Origin: Conus ventricosus
Lineage: Eukaryota; Mollusca; Gastropoda; Neogastropoda; Conidae
Direction of reading: 5' to 3'
Assembly (NCBI GenBank): GCA_018398815.1
Contig: CM031601.1
Location: forward strand, 35,896,241 to 35,960,240
Length of the DNA stretch: 64,000 nucleotides
In this document: positions 34,753 through 46,654 of the stretch, piece after piece
How positions within the stretch are numbered: the stretch's first letter is position 1
Layout: each line of letters begins with the position of its first letter
Notes under the pieces: generated by a model
The model's input: the letters and a program-made list of their open reading frames with translations, nothing else
What the model was told of the DNA's origin: nothing
Databases searched by the model: none
Position numbers and translations under genes: made by a program

Positions 34753-34926
34753 CGGCCCATAACAATTTTTCTTCTTTATAGAATATCTTAGAAAGTACTA
34801 GGCCGATCTTTCTGAAAATTTGTAGGCATGTTCATTATGGGTCACGGATCATGCCCATGTTTTATTTTACCGTATAAGCCGTTACTAACTTGTTATAGCC
34901 GTTACTAACGGTTAACGGCTACTTTA

Positions 34927-35016
34927 CTTTCTGAGATTTTCCATAAAGAAGAAAACTGTTATAGCCGTTACTAATGGCTATTAACAGTTTTCTTCTTTAT
35001 GGAAAATCTCAGAAAG
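34927..35016. repeat. 90-bp palindrome with 35-bp perfect arms
   Basis: Arms 34927-34961 and 34982-35016 are exact reverse complements. The 20-base spacer also pairs (TAGCC/GGCTA) around GTTACTAAT. The arms are HINE core sequence (CTTTCTGAGATTTTCCATAA), so one core repeat has folded back on another. Confidence 0.9.
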
Positions 35017-35140
35017 TATTTGGCCAATCTTTCTGAAAATTTGAAGGTATGTTCATTATGGGTCACAGATGATGGCCCTGTTTACTAACGACTATAACGG
35101 CCCAAAACGTTTTTCCTCTTTATGGAATATCTCATGTGCA

Positions 35141-35390
35141 TTCAGATAAACTGGGAGGTACGTTTATATGCTTTGCATCTTGTTTTCTAATTCAATCTTG
35201 CTCCACTTTTTTTTTAAAGCCTTTGGGTATTCTTTAAAAAATTGACAATTTTCATAGCTCTCTGATAAACATTGTCAGATTTTCAGCCCGATTTTGGAAC
35301 TTCCCACTTTTGCCTATTTCAAAACAGTAGCTGTATTTCGATTGTCCAGAGGCTGCGAGTTGTGGGATTGTTCTGCCCAACCAATTTCTA
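35141..35390. other. Unique spacer between HINE copy 2 and satellite 2
   Basis: About 250 bp of AT-rich sequence with no recognised feature. Confidence 0.5.
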
Positions 35391-38139
35391 CCCAGAAGGG
35401 GCGCACTATGGGATCCAGTGGAACCTACCCAGAGTGGGACACGCTATAGGTCCAGTGAAATCTACCCAAGTGGGCACGCTGTAGGGTCCAGTGGAATCTA
35501 CCCAGAGTGAGGCACGCTATAGGGTCCAGTGGAAACTACCCAGAATGGGGCACACCATAGGGTCCAGTGGAACGTAACCCAAAGTGCGGCACCCAATATG
35601 GCGTCCAGTGGAACCTACTCAGAGTGGGGCACGCTATGGGGTCCAGCGGAAACCTACCCAGAGTGGGGCACACTATGGGTCCAGTGGAACCTACCCAGAG
35701 TGGGGCGCGCAAATAGGTCCAGTGAAACCTACCCAAAATGGGGCACGCTATGGGGTCCATGTGGAACCTACCCAGAGTGGGGCACGCTATGGGGTCCAGT
35801 GGAACCTACCAAGAGTGGGGCACGCTATGGGGTCAAGTGGAACCTACCCAGAGTGGGCACGCTATGGGGTCCAGTGGAACCTACCCAGAGTGGGGCACGC
35901 TATGGGGCCCAGTGGAACCTACCCAGAGTGGGCAACGCTATGGGGTCAAGCGGGACCTACCCAGAGTGGGGCCCGCCAAAGTCCAGTGGAACCTACCCAG
36001 AGTGGGGCACACCACAGGGTCCAGTGGAACCTACCCGAGGGGGCACGCTATGGGGTCCATCGAAACCTATTCAGAGTGGGGCATGCTATGGGGTCCAGCG
36101 GAACCTACCCAGAGTGGGGCATGCTATAGGTTCCAGCGGAACCTACCCAGAGTGGGGCACGCTATGGGGTCCAGTGGAACCTACCCTGAGTGGGGCACAC
36201 CATAGGGTCCAGTGGAAAGCACCCAGAGTGGGGCGAGTTATGGGGTCCAGTGGAACCCACCCAGAGTGGGGCACGCTATAGGGTCGAGTGGACCGTACCA
36301 AGAGTGGGGCACACCATAGGGTCCAGTGGGACCTACCCAAAGTGGGGCATGCTATGGGGTCCAGTGGAACCTACCCCAAGTAGGGAACACTATGGGGTCC
36401 AGTGGAACCTACCCAGAGTGGGGCACGCTATGGGGTCCAGTGGAACCTACTCAGAGTGGGGCAGGCTATGGGTCCAGTGGAACCTAACCAGAGTGGGGCA
36501 CGCTATGGGTCCAGTGGAACCATACCCAAAGTGGGGCACGTTATGGGGTCCAGCGGAACCTACCCAGACTGGACATGCTATGGGGTCAAGCGGAACCTAC
36601 CCAGAGAAGGGCACGCTATGGGGTCCAGTGGAACCACACCCAGAGAGGGGCACGCTATGGGGTCCAGTGGAACCTACCCAGAGGGGCACGCTAAAGGGTT
36701 CAGTGGAACCTACCCAGAGTGGGGCACGCTATGGGGTCCAGTGGAACCTGTTCAGAGTGGGGCACGCTATGGGGACCAGCGGAACCTACCCAGAGTGGGG
36801 CACGCTATGGGGTCCAGTGGAAAATACCCAGAGTGGGCAGGCTATGGGGTCCAGTGAAACCTAACCAGAGGGGGCACGCTATGGGGTCCAGTTGAACCTA
36901 CCCAAAGTGGGCACGCTATGGGGTCCAGCGAACCTACCCAGAGAGGGCACGCTATGGGGTCAAGCGGAACCTACCCAAGAAGGGCACGCCATGGGGTCCA
37001 GTAGAACCTACCCAGAGTGGGGCACGCTATGGGGTCCAGTGGAACCTACCCAGAGTGGGGCATGCTATGGGGTCCAGTGGAACCTACCCAGAGTGGGGCA
37101 CGCTATAGGGTCCAGTGAACCTACCCAGCGTGGGCACGCTATGGGGTCCGGCGGAACCTGCCCAGAGTGGGGCACGCTATGGGGTCCAGTGGAACCTACC
37201 CAGAGTGGGGCACGCTATGGGGTCCAGCGGAACCTACCCAGAGTGGGGCACGCTATGGGGTCCAGCGGAACCTACCCAGAGTGGGGCATGCTATGGGGTC
37301 CAGCGGAACCAACCCAGAGTGGGCACACTATGGGGTCCAGCAAAACCTACCCAGAGTGGAGCACGCTATGGGGTCCAGTGGAACCTACCCAGAGTGGGGC
37401 ACGCTATGGGGTCCAGTGGAACCAACCCAGAGTGGGGCACGCTATAAGTCCAGCGGAACCTACCCAGAGTGGGCACGCTATGGGTCCAGCGGAACCTACC
37501 CAGAGTGAGGAACGCTATGGGGTCCAGCGGAACCTACAGGAGAGAGGGGCATGCTATGGGGTCCAGTGGAACCTACTCAGAGAAGGGAACGCCATGGGTC
37601 CAGTGGAACCTACCCAGAGAGGGGCACGCTATGGGGTCCAGTGCAACCTACCCAGAGTAGGGCACACCATAGGGTCCAGTGGAACCTACCCAGAGTGGGG
37701 CACGCGATGGGGTCCAGTGGAACCTACCCAAGAGTGGGCACGCTATGGGGTCCAGTGGAACCTACCCAGAGTGTGGCTCGCTATGGTGTCAAGTGGAACC
37801 TACCCAGCGTGGGGCACGCTATGGGGTCCAGCGGAACCTACCCAGAGTTGGGCACGCTATGGGGTCCAGTGGAACCTACCCAGAAGGGGGCACCTATGGG
37901 GTCCAGTGGAACCTACCCAGAGTGGAGCACGCTATAGGGTAAAAAAAAAAACCTACCCAGAGTAGGGGACGCTATGGGGTCCAGTGGAACCAACCCAGAG
38001 TGGGGCACGCTATGGGGTCTAGTGGAACCTACCCAGAGTGAGGCACGCTATGGGGTCCAGTGGAACCTACCCAGAGTGTTGCACGCTATGGGTTCTAGTG
38101 GAACCTACCAAGAGTGGAGCATGCACGCTATGGGATCCA

Positions 38140-38770
38140 GTGGACCCCATAGCATGCCCCACTCAGGGTAGGTTCCGCTGGACACCATAGCGTACCCCAC
38201 TCTGGGTAGGTTCCGCTGGACCCCATAGCATGCCGCACTCTGGTAGGTTCCACTGGACCCCATAGCGTGCCTTACCTGGGTAGGTTCCGCTGGACCCCAT
38301 AGCATGCTCCACTCTGGGTAGTTCCACTGGACCCCATAGCGTGCCCCACTCTGGGTATGTTCCCATAGCGTGCTCACTCTGGGTAGATTCCGCTGGACCC
38401 ATAGCGTGCCCCACTCTGGGTAGGTTCTGCTGGACCCCATAGCGTGCCACATTCTTGGTAGGTTCCACTGGACCCTATAGCGCGCCCCACGTTGGGTAGG
38501 TTCCACTTGATCCCATACCGCGCCCCACTTTGTGTAGGTTCCAATGGACCCCACTGGACCCCATAGCGTGCCCTCTCTGGGTAGGTTCCGCTTGACCCCA
38601 TAGCGTCCCCCTCTCTGGTAGGTTCCGCTGGACCCCATAGCGTGCCCCAGTCTGGGTAGGTTCCACTGGACACCATAGCGTGCCCCACTCTGGGTAGATT
38701 CCACTGGACCCCATAGAGTGCTCCACTGTGGGTAGGTTCCGCTGGACCATGTGTTGTGCCCCACTCTGAG
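38140..38770 (-). repeat. Satellite 2, inverted block 1
   Basis: Orientation flips at the local palindrome GATCCAGTGGACC (centre about 38140) and flips back at CCACTCTGAG-AACC-TACCCAGAGTGG (about 38761-38786). Confidence 0.92.
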
Positions 38771-40838
38771 AACCTACCCAGAGTGGGACACGCTATAGGG
38801 TCCGCGGAACCTACCCAGAGTGGGGCACGCCATAGGGTCCATAGACCCTACCCAGAGTGGGGCACGCTAGGGGTGCAGGGGAACCTACCCAGAGTGGGGG
38901 ACGCTATGGGGTCCAGTGGAACCTACCTACAGTGGAGCACGCAATGGGTTCGAGTGGAAACTACCCAGAGTGGGGCATGCACGCTATGGGGTCCAGTGGA
39001 ACCTACCCAGACTGGGGCACGCTATGGGGTCCTTCAGAACCTACCCAGAGTGGGCACCTATGGGGTCCATCGGAACCTACCCAGAGTGCGGCACGATATG
39101 GGGTCCAGCGAAACCTACCCAAAGAGGGGCACGCTATGGGCTCCAGCGGAACCTACCCAGAGAGGGGCACGCTATGGGGTCCAGTGGAACCTACCCAGAT
39201 GGGGCACACCATAGGATCCAGCGGAACCTACCCAGATGGGGGCACGCTGTGGGGTCCAGCAGAACCTACTCAGAGGGCGGCACACCTTAGGGTCCAGCGG
39301 AACCTACCCAGAGTGGGGCACACCATAGGTCCAGTGGAACAATCCCAGAGTGGGGCACACCATAGGGTCCAGTGGAACATTCCCAGAGTGGGGCACACCA
39401 TAGGGTCTAGTGGAACCTACCCAGAGTGGGGCACTATTGGGTCCAGTGGAACCTACCCACAGTGGGGCACGCTATAGGGTCCAGCGGAACCTACCCAGAG
39501 CGGGGTACGCTATGGGGTCCAGGAGTACCTACCCAGAGTGAGCACGCTATGGGGTCCAGCGGAAACTACCCAGAGTGGGGAACGCTATAGGGTCCAGCGG
39601 AACTTACCCTGAGTGGGGCACGCTATGGGGTCCAGTGGAACCTACCCAGAGTGGGGCTCACTATGGGGTCCAGTGGAACCTAAACAGAGTGGGGCGCGGT
39701 ATGGGGTTAAATGGAAACTATCCAACGTGGGGGCGCACTATAGGGTCCAGTGGAACCTAACCAGAGTGTGGCATGCTATGGTGTCCAGCGAACTAAACCC
39801 TGAGTGGGGCACGCTATGGGTCCAGAGGAACCTACCCAGAGTGAGCACGCTATGGGGTCCAGTGGAACCTACCCAGAGTGGGGGACGCTATGGGTCCAGT
39901 GGAACCTACCCAGAGTGGACATGCTATGGGGTCCAGCGGAACCTACCAAGACTGGGGCATCGCTATGGGGTCCAGTGAAACCTACCCAGAGTGGGTCACG
40001 CTATGGGGTCCAGCGGAACCTACCCAGAGTGGGGCACGCTATGGGGTCCAGCGGAACCCACCCTGAGTGACGCATGCTATGGGGTCCAGCGGAACCACCC
40101 AGAGAGGGCAAGCTATGAGGTCCAGCGGAACCTACTCAGAGAAGGGCACGCTATGGGTCCTGTGGAAACCTACCTAGAGTGGGGCACACCATAGGGTCGA
40201 CCGGCACCTATCCATAGTGGGGCACGCTATGGGGTCCAGCGGAACCTATCAGAGTGGGGCACACCATAGGGTCCAGCTAAACCTACCCAGAGTGGGCACA
40301 CCATAGGGTCCAGTGGAACCTACCCAGAGTGGGGAACGCTATGGGTCCAGGGGAATTACCCAGAGTGGGGCACGCTATGGCGTCCAGTGGAACCTACCCA
40401 GAGTGGGGCACGCTATGGGTCCAGTGGAACCTACCCAGAGTGAGGCACGCTATGGGTCTAGCGGAACCTACCCAGAGTGGGGCACGCTATGGGTCTAGCG
40501 GAACGTACCCAGAGTGAGCACGCTATGGGGTCTAGCGGAACCTATCCAGAGTGGAGCACGCTATGGGTCCAGTGGAAGCTACACAGAGTGTGGCTCGCTA
40601 TGGGGTCCAGTGGAACCTACCCAGAATGGAGCACGCTATAGGGTCCAGAGGAACCTACCCAGATTGGGGACGCTATGGGGTCCAGTGGAACCAACCCAGA
40701 GTGGGGCAAGCTATGGGTCCAGTGAAACCTACCCAGAGTGGGGTACGCATGGGGTCCAGTGGAACCTACCCAGAGTGGGGCACGCTAAGGTTCTAGTGGA
40801 ACCTACCCAGAGTGGAGCATGCACGTTATAAGGGTCCA

Positions 40839-41517
40839 GTGGACCCATAGCATGCCCACTCAGGGTAGGTTATGCTGGACCCTATTGCGTGACCCACCTG
40901 GGTAGGTTCCACTGGACCCCATACCGTGCCCAAACTCTGGGTAGGTTCCACTGGACCCCATAGTGTTCCCCACTCTGGGTAGGTTCCGCTGGACCCCATA
41001 GCATTCTCCACTCTGGGTAGGTTCCACAGGACCCCATAGCGTGCCCCACTCTGGGGGAAGTTCCACTGGACCCCATAGCGTACTCACTCTGGGTAGGTTC
41101 CGCTGGACCCATAAAGCGTGCCCCACTCTGGGTAGGTTCTGCTGGACCCCATAGCGTGCCACACTCTGGGTAGGTTCCACTGACCCTAATAGGCGCCCCA
41201 TGTTGGGTAGGTTCCACTTGACCCCATACAGCGCCCCACTCTGTGTAGGTTCCACTGGACCCAACTGGACCCCATAGCGCCCTTCTCTGGGTAGGTTCCG
41301 CTTGACCCCATAGCGTGCCCCTCTCTGGGTAGGTTCCGCTGGACCCCATAGCGTGCCCCACTCAGGGTAGGTTTCGCCTGACCCCATAGCGTGACCCACT
41401 CTGGTAGGTTCCACTGGACCCCATAGCGTGCCCCACTCTGTGTAGATTCTGCTGGACCCCATAGCGTGCTCCACTGTGGGTAGATTCCGCTGGACCATAT
41501 GTTGTGCCCCACTCTGA
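40839..41517 (-). repeat. Satellite 2, inverted block 2
   Basis: The left flip uses the same local palindrome, GGTCCAGTGGACC. The right flip uses the same unusual monomer (GGACCATATGTTGTGCCCCA then CTCTGAGAA) as block 1. The inverted block was therefore duplicated as a unit rather than arising independently. Confidence 0.92.
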
Positions 41518-44500
41518 GAATCTACACAGAGTGGGGCACGCCAAAGGGTCCAATGGAACCTACCCAGGGTGGGGCATGCTATGGGGTCCAGTTGAACCTA
41601 CCCAGAGTGGAGCACGCTATGGGTTCTAGTGGAACCTACCCAGAGTGGGCATGCACGCTATTGGGTCCAGTGGAACCTACCCAGACTGGGGCACACTTTG
41701 GGTCCTTCGAGAACCTACCCAGAGTGTGGCGCGCTATGGGGTCCATCGGAACCTACCCAGAGTGTTGGCACGCTATAGGGTCCAGTGGAACCTACCCAAA
41801 GAGGGGCACGCTATGGGGTCCAGCGGAACCTACCCAGAGAAGGGCACGCTATGGGATCGAGTGGAACCTCCCAAGAGAGGGCACGCTATGGGGTCCAGTG
41901 GAACCTAACCAGAGTGGGGCACACCATAGGGTCCAGCAGAACATACCCAGAGTGGGGCACACCATAGGGTCCAGTGAAACCTTCCCGGAGTGGGCACACC
42001 ATAGGGTCTAGTCGAACATACCTAGAGTGGGGCACTATAGGGTCCAGTGGAACCTACCCAGAGTGGGGCACGCTATAGTTCCAGTGGAACCTACCCAGAG
42101 TGGGGCACGATATGGGTCCAGTTGAACCTACCCAGAGTGTGGCAAGCTATGGTGTCCAGCGGAACCTACCGTGAGTGGGGCACGCTATGGGGTCCACGAA
42201 CCTACCCAGAGTGGGGTACGCTATGGGTCCAGCGGAACCTACCCAGAGTGGGGCACGTTATGGGGTCCAACGGAACCTACCCAGAGTGGGGCACGCTATG
42301 GGGTCCAGTGGAACCTACCCAGAGTGGAGTTTGCTATAGGTCCAGTGGAACCTACCCAGAGCGGGGCACGCTATGGTGTCCATGGGTACCTACCCAGAGT
42401 GGGGCACGCCATGGGGTCCAGTGGAACCTACCCAGAGTGGGGAACGCTATGGGGTCCAGCGGAACTTACTTTGAGTGGGGCACGCTATGGGGTCCAGAGG
42501 AACCTACCCAGAGACGGGCACGCCATGGAGTCCAGTGGAACCAACTCAGAGAAGGGCATGCAATGCGTTCCAGTGGAACCTACCCAAAGAGGGACAAGCT
42601 ATGGGTCCAGTGGAACCTACCCAGAGTGGGGCACACCATAGGGTCCAGCGGAACCTACCCAGAGTGGGCACACCATAGGGTCCAGTGGAACCAACCCATC
42701 GTGGAGCGCGCTATGGGGTCCAGTGAAACCTACCCAGAGTGGGGGACGCTATGGGGTCCAGTGGAACCTACCCAGAGTGAGGGGCGCTGTGGGGTCCAGT
42801 GGAACCTACCCAAAGTTGGGCGCACTATATTGTCCAGTGGACCCTACCCAGACTGGGGCACGCTATGGGGTCCAGTGGAACCTACCCAGAGTGTGGCACG
42901 CTATGGGTCCAGCGGAACCTACCCAGAGTGTGGCATGCTATGGGGTCCATCGGAACCTACCCAGAGTGTTGCACGCTATAGGGTCCAGTGGAACCTACCC
43001 AAAGAGGGGCACGCTATGGGGTCCAGCGAAACCTACCCAGAGAAGGGCACGCTATGGGGTCCAGTGGAACCTCCCAAGAGAGGGGCACGCTATGGGTCCA
43101 GTGGAACCTACCCAGAGTGGGGCACACCATAGGGTCCAGCAGAACATACCCAGAGTGGGGCACACCATAGGGTCCAGTGAAACCTTCCCAGAGTGGGGCA
43201 CACCATAGGGTCTAGTCGAACCTACCTAGAGTGGGGCACTATAGGGTCCAGTGGAACCTACCCAGAGTGGGGCACGCTATAGGGTCCAGTGGAACCTACC
43301 CAGAGTGGGCACGATATGGGGTCCAGTGGAACCTACCCAGAGTGTGGCAAGCTATGGTGTCCAGCGGAACCTACCCTGAGTGGGGCACGCTACGGGGTCC
43401 AGCGGAACCTACCCAGAGTGGGGCACGCTATGGTCCAGCGGAACCTACCCAGAGTGGGGCACGATATGGGGTCCAACGGAACCTACCCAAGTGGGGCATA
43501 CTATGGGGTCCAGTGGAACCTACCCAAGTGGAGTTCGCTATAGGGTCCAGTGGAACCTACCCAGAGCGGGGCACGCTATGGTGTCCAGGGGTACCTACCC
43601 AGAGTGGGCCGCCATGGGGTCCAGCGGAACCAACCCAGAGTGGGGAACGCTATGGGGTCCAGCGGCACCTACCCTGAGTGGGGCACGCAATGGGGTCCAG
43701 AGGAACCTACCTAGAGAGGGGCACGCTATGGGGTCCAGTGGAACCAACTCAGAGAAGGGCACGCTATGCGTTCCAGTGGAACTTACCCAGAAAGGGACAA
43801 GCTATGGGGTCCAGTGGAACCTACCCAGAGTGGGCACACCATAGGGTCTAGTGGAACCTACCCAGAGTGGGGCACACCATAGGGTCCAGCGGAACCTACC
43901 CAGAGTGGGCACACCATAGGGTCCAGTGGAACCAACCCATCGTGGAGCGCGCTATGGGTCCAGTGAAACCTAGCCAGAGTGGAGGAAGCTATGGGGTCCA
44001 GTGGAACCTACCCAGAGTGAGGGCGCTGTGGGCTCCAGTGGAACCTACCCAAAGTTGGGCACACTATTGTGTCCAGTGGAACCTACCCAGACTGGGGCAC
44101 GCATGGGGTCCAGTGGAACCTACCCAGTGTGGGGCACGCAATGGGGTCCAGCGGAACCTACCCTGAGTGGGGCACGCTATGGGTCCAGCGGAACCTACCC
44201 AGAGTAGGGCATGCTATGGGTCAAGCGGAACCTACCCAGAGCGGGGCAAAGCTATGGGGTCCAGTGGAACCTACCCAGAGTGGGCACGCTATGGGGTCCA
44301 GTGGAACCTACCCAGTGGAGCACGCTATGGGGTCCAGCAGAACCTACCCAGAGTGGGGTACGCTATGGGGTCCAGCAGAACCTACTCAGAGTGGGGCACA
44401 CCATAGGGTCCAGCGGAACCTACCCAGAGTGGGGCACACCATAGGGTCCAGTGGAACCTACCCAGAGTGGGGCACACCATAGGGTCAGTGAACCAACCCA

Positions 44501-45505
44501 GAGTGGGGCACTATAGGGTCCATGGAACCTACCCAGAGTGGGGCACGCTATGGGGTCCAGTGGAACCTACACAGAGTGGGGCGCGCTATGGGGTCCAGCG
44601 GAACCTACCCAGAGTGGGGCACACCATAGGTCCAGTGGAACCAACCCATCGTGGAGCGCGCTATGGGGTCCAGTGAAACCTACCCAGAGTGAGGGACGCA
44701 ATGGGGTCCAGTGGAACCTGCCCAGAGTGAGGGGCGCTATGGGGTCCATGGAACCTACCCAGAGTGGGCGCACTATGGTGTCCAGTGGAACCTACCCAGA
44801 GTGGGGCACGCTATGGGGTCCAGTGGAACCTACCCAGAGTGTGGCACGCTATGGGGTCCAGCGGAACCTACCCTGAGTGGGCACGCTTTAGGGTCCAGTG
44901 GAACCTACCCAGAGTGGGGCACGCTATGGGTCCAGCGAAACCTACCCAGAGCGGGGCATGCTATGGGGTCCAGTGGAACCTACCCATAGTGGGGCATGCT
45001 ATGGGGTCCAGTGGAACCTACCCAGAGTGGAGCACGCTATGGGGTCAAGCAGAACCTACCCAGAGTGGGGCACGCTATGGGGTCCAGCAGAACCTACTCA
45101 GAGTTGGGAACACCATAGGGTCCAGCGGAACCTACCCAGAGTGGGGCACACCATAGGGTCCAGTGGAACCTACCCAGAGTGGGGCACACCATAGGGTCCA
45201 GTGGAACCTACCCAGAGTGGGGCACTATAAGGTCCAGTGGAACCTACCCAGATGGGGCACGCAATGGGGTCCAGTGGAACTTACCCAGAGTTGGGCACTC
45301 TATGGGGTCTAGCGGAACGTACCCAGAGTAGAGCACGCAATGGGGTCTAGCGGAACCTACCCAGAGTGGAGCACGCTATGGGGTCCAGCGGAAGCTACAC
45401 AGAGTGGGGCGCGCTATGGGGTCCAGCGGAACCTACCCACAGTGGGGCGCGCTATGGGTTCTAGTGGAACCTACCCAGAGTGAAGCATGCACGTTATGGG
45501 GTCCA

Positions 45506-45769
45506 GTGGACCCCATAGCATGCCCCACTCAGGGTAGGTTCCGCTGGACCCTATAGCGTGCCCCACTCTGGGTAGGTTCCGTTGGACCCCATAGCGTCCC
45601 CCACTCTAGATAGGTTCCACTGGACCCCATAGCGTACCCCACTCTGGGTAGGTTCTGCAAGACCCCATAGCATGCTCCACTCTGGGTAGGTTCCACTGGA
45701 CCCCATAGCGTGCCCCACTCTGGGTAGGTTCCACTGGATTCCATAGCATGCCCACGTTCGGTAGGTTCC
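45506..45769 (-). repeat. Satellite 2, inverted block 3
   Basis: The left flip is at the same palindrome (centre about 45506) after the same GCATGCACGTTATGG lead-in. It does not flip back, but ends at the inverted-repeat element at 45770. A corrupted copy lies at about 48165-48440. Confidence 0.9.
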
Positions 45770-46000
45770 AGAGAATGTAAATATCTTCGTTCACGACCAC
45801 CCATGTTATTTTGCCCGAAAACCCCCTTTTCACATACAAATCACGTCCATCACATGTCAGTTTTGGCCAAAATTAACACCTGTTTTTAAACAAAATTAAC
45901 ACTCAAAAAACAGCAAATATTGACGTAATTAGCACATTAAAACGGGGGTTTCCGTGTAGAATAACATGGGTGATCGTGAACAAAGATATTTACATTCTCT
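45770..46000. mobile_element. 231-bp element with ~60-bp terminal inverted repeats (MITE-like)
   Basis: The left end AGAGAATGTAAATATCTTCG and the right end (ending ATTTACATTCTCT) are inverted copies over about 60 bp with roughly eight mismatches. They include CCCATGTTATT and ACCCCC segments. The internal 110 bp is AT-rich. No coding capacity is present. It forms the junction between satellite 2 and unique DNA, and is present in corrupted form at about 48444-48700. Confidence 0.75.
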
Positions 46001-46567
46001 CCCATAATATAAAAATTAAGGGTTTACAGCACTTTCCGTCTACTTCCAGCGCTATTAATAAATTAGAATAAACAACTAGTCTTTTATCTTGATTAGTTTT
46101 TTTTTTATATTTAATGAGTTTATAAGGAAGGTACAAATCAATACTCTACAACCTGCTGTCGGGAGAGATCGGGAAAGCCCAAACTCGAAATAGGCCTTAG
46201 CTGCCAAAACGATCATAGTGGTGTTGTTACCGCGGCGTGTGTATGCTGTGTGCTCACACAATATGCACCTCCTATCACCCGTGGCACATCAAGCAAGCGG
46301 CAAACCAGCTTGCATGGCAACTACAGCACCGTTCAGCTATTGATAACGCCATGATCGATTCTGGCAGCAGCAACAGCGGCAACTCTAGCCTATTTATAAC
46401 CAGTAGATTATTCTAGAACATTCGATATATGACGCATAGCACAATCACCCAAAACAGCTCTAGACATGTCTCCCGCGTGTAAACCCCTTATCAAATCAAG
46501 TGCTGGGCTTAAATCACGTGACATTTTTGTTGTTAGCAACCTGTATTAACTGTCTCGCCATTTCACA
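46001..46567. other. Non-coding region upstream of the cassette ORF
   Basis: About 570 bp of unique sequence preceding an ORF. It holds an AT-rich first part, a TATTTATAAC motif (46391-46400) and a heat-shock-element-like motif (46411-46423). A corrupted copy lies at about 48700-49300. Confidence 0.5.
46411..46423. promoter_or_regulatory. Heat-shock-element-like motif
   Basis: TTCTAGAACATTC fits the three-box heat-shock-factor consensus TTCnnGAAnnTTC exactly. It lies about 230 bp before the ATG of the downstream ORF. A single match of this length can occur by chance. In the second cassette copy (about 49139) one base is lost. Confidence 0.4.
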
Positions 46568-46577
46568 TTGGAGGGTT

Positions 46578-46636
46578 GTGCTGTGCAGACGTGCGAGAGA
46601 GTGATTGTGCTCTGCAGACGTGCGAGAGAAGTGATT
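46578..46636 (+). repeat. 29/30-bp direct duplication before the ORF
   Basis: Two adjacent copies (46578-46606 and 46607-46636) share GCAGACGTGCGAGAGA and differ by one substitution and one base. They lie in the probable 5' leader of the cassette ORF and are partly preserved in the second cassette. Confidence 0.85.
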
Positions 46637-46654
46637 TTTATACCAAAAATATTT

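Larger units (their letters stand above)
33840..35140 (+). mobile_element. Pearl/HINE-like element, copy 2, with internal insertions
   Basis: Begins with a T-run and the same 31-nt palindrome as copy 1 (33849-33879, one arm partly decayed), then the conserved spacer, a TCTG/TCCG microsatellite, the second spacer, and core repeats at about 33977, 34114 and 34244. It is then interrupted by (TA)n arrays and a small inverted-repeat element. Core repeats resume at about 34753-35130, partly inverted. Comparison with copy 1 defines the element: palindrome, microsatellite slot and core order are conserved, while surrounding DNA is not. Confidence 0.55.
35391..45769 (+). repeat. Satellite 2 array, 38-bp monomer
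   Basis: Consensus monomer GGGGTCCAGTGGAACCTACC followed by CAGAGTGGGGCACGCTAT (38 bp). Because 38 is not a multiple of three, each forward frame cycles through all three phases, giving a 38-residue period (GSSGTYPEWGTLWGPVEPTQ...). All three forward frames are open for long stretches. Variants include CACACCATAGG instead of CACGCTATGGG in clusters, and GCGCGCTATGG. Blocks at 38140-38770, 40839-41517 and 45506-45769 run in the opposite orientation. I find no evidence for coding, since ORFs exist in overlapping frames wherever the monomer is intact. Confidence 0.95.

Noticed and set aside
42047..43132. 361-codon frame in satellite 2 as a repetitive protein gene
   Set aside because: Overlapping frames of similar length exist in the other two phases, and the period is simply three 38-bp monomers. 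There is no start context or transcript evidence.
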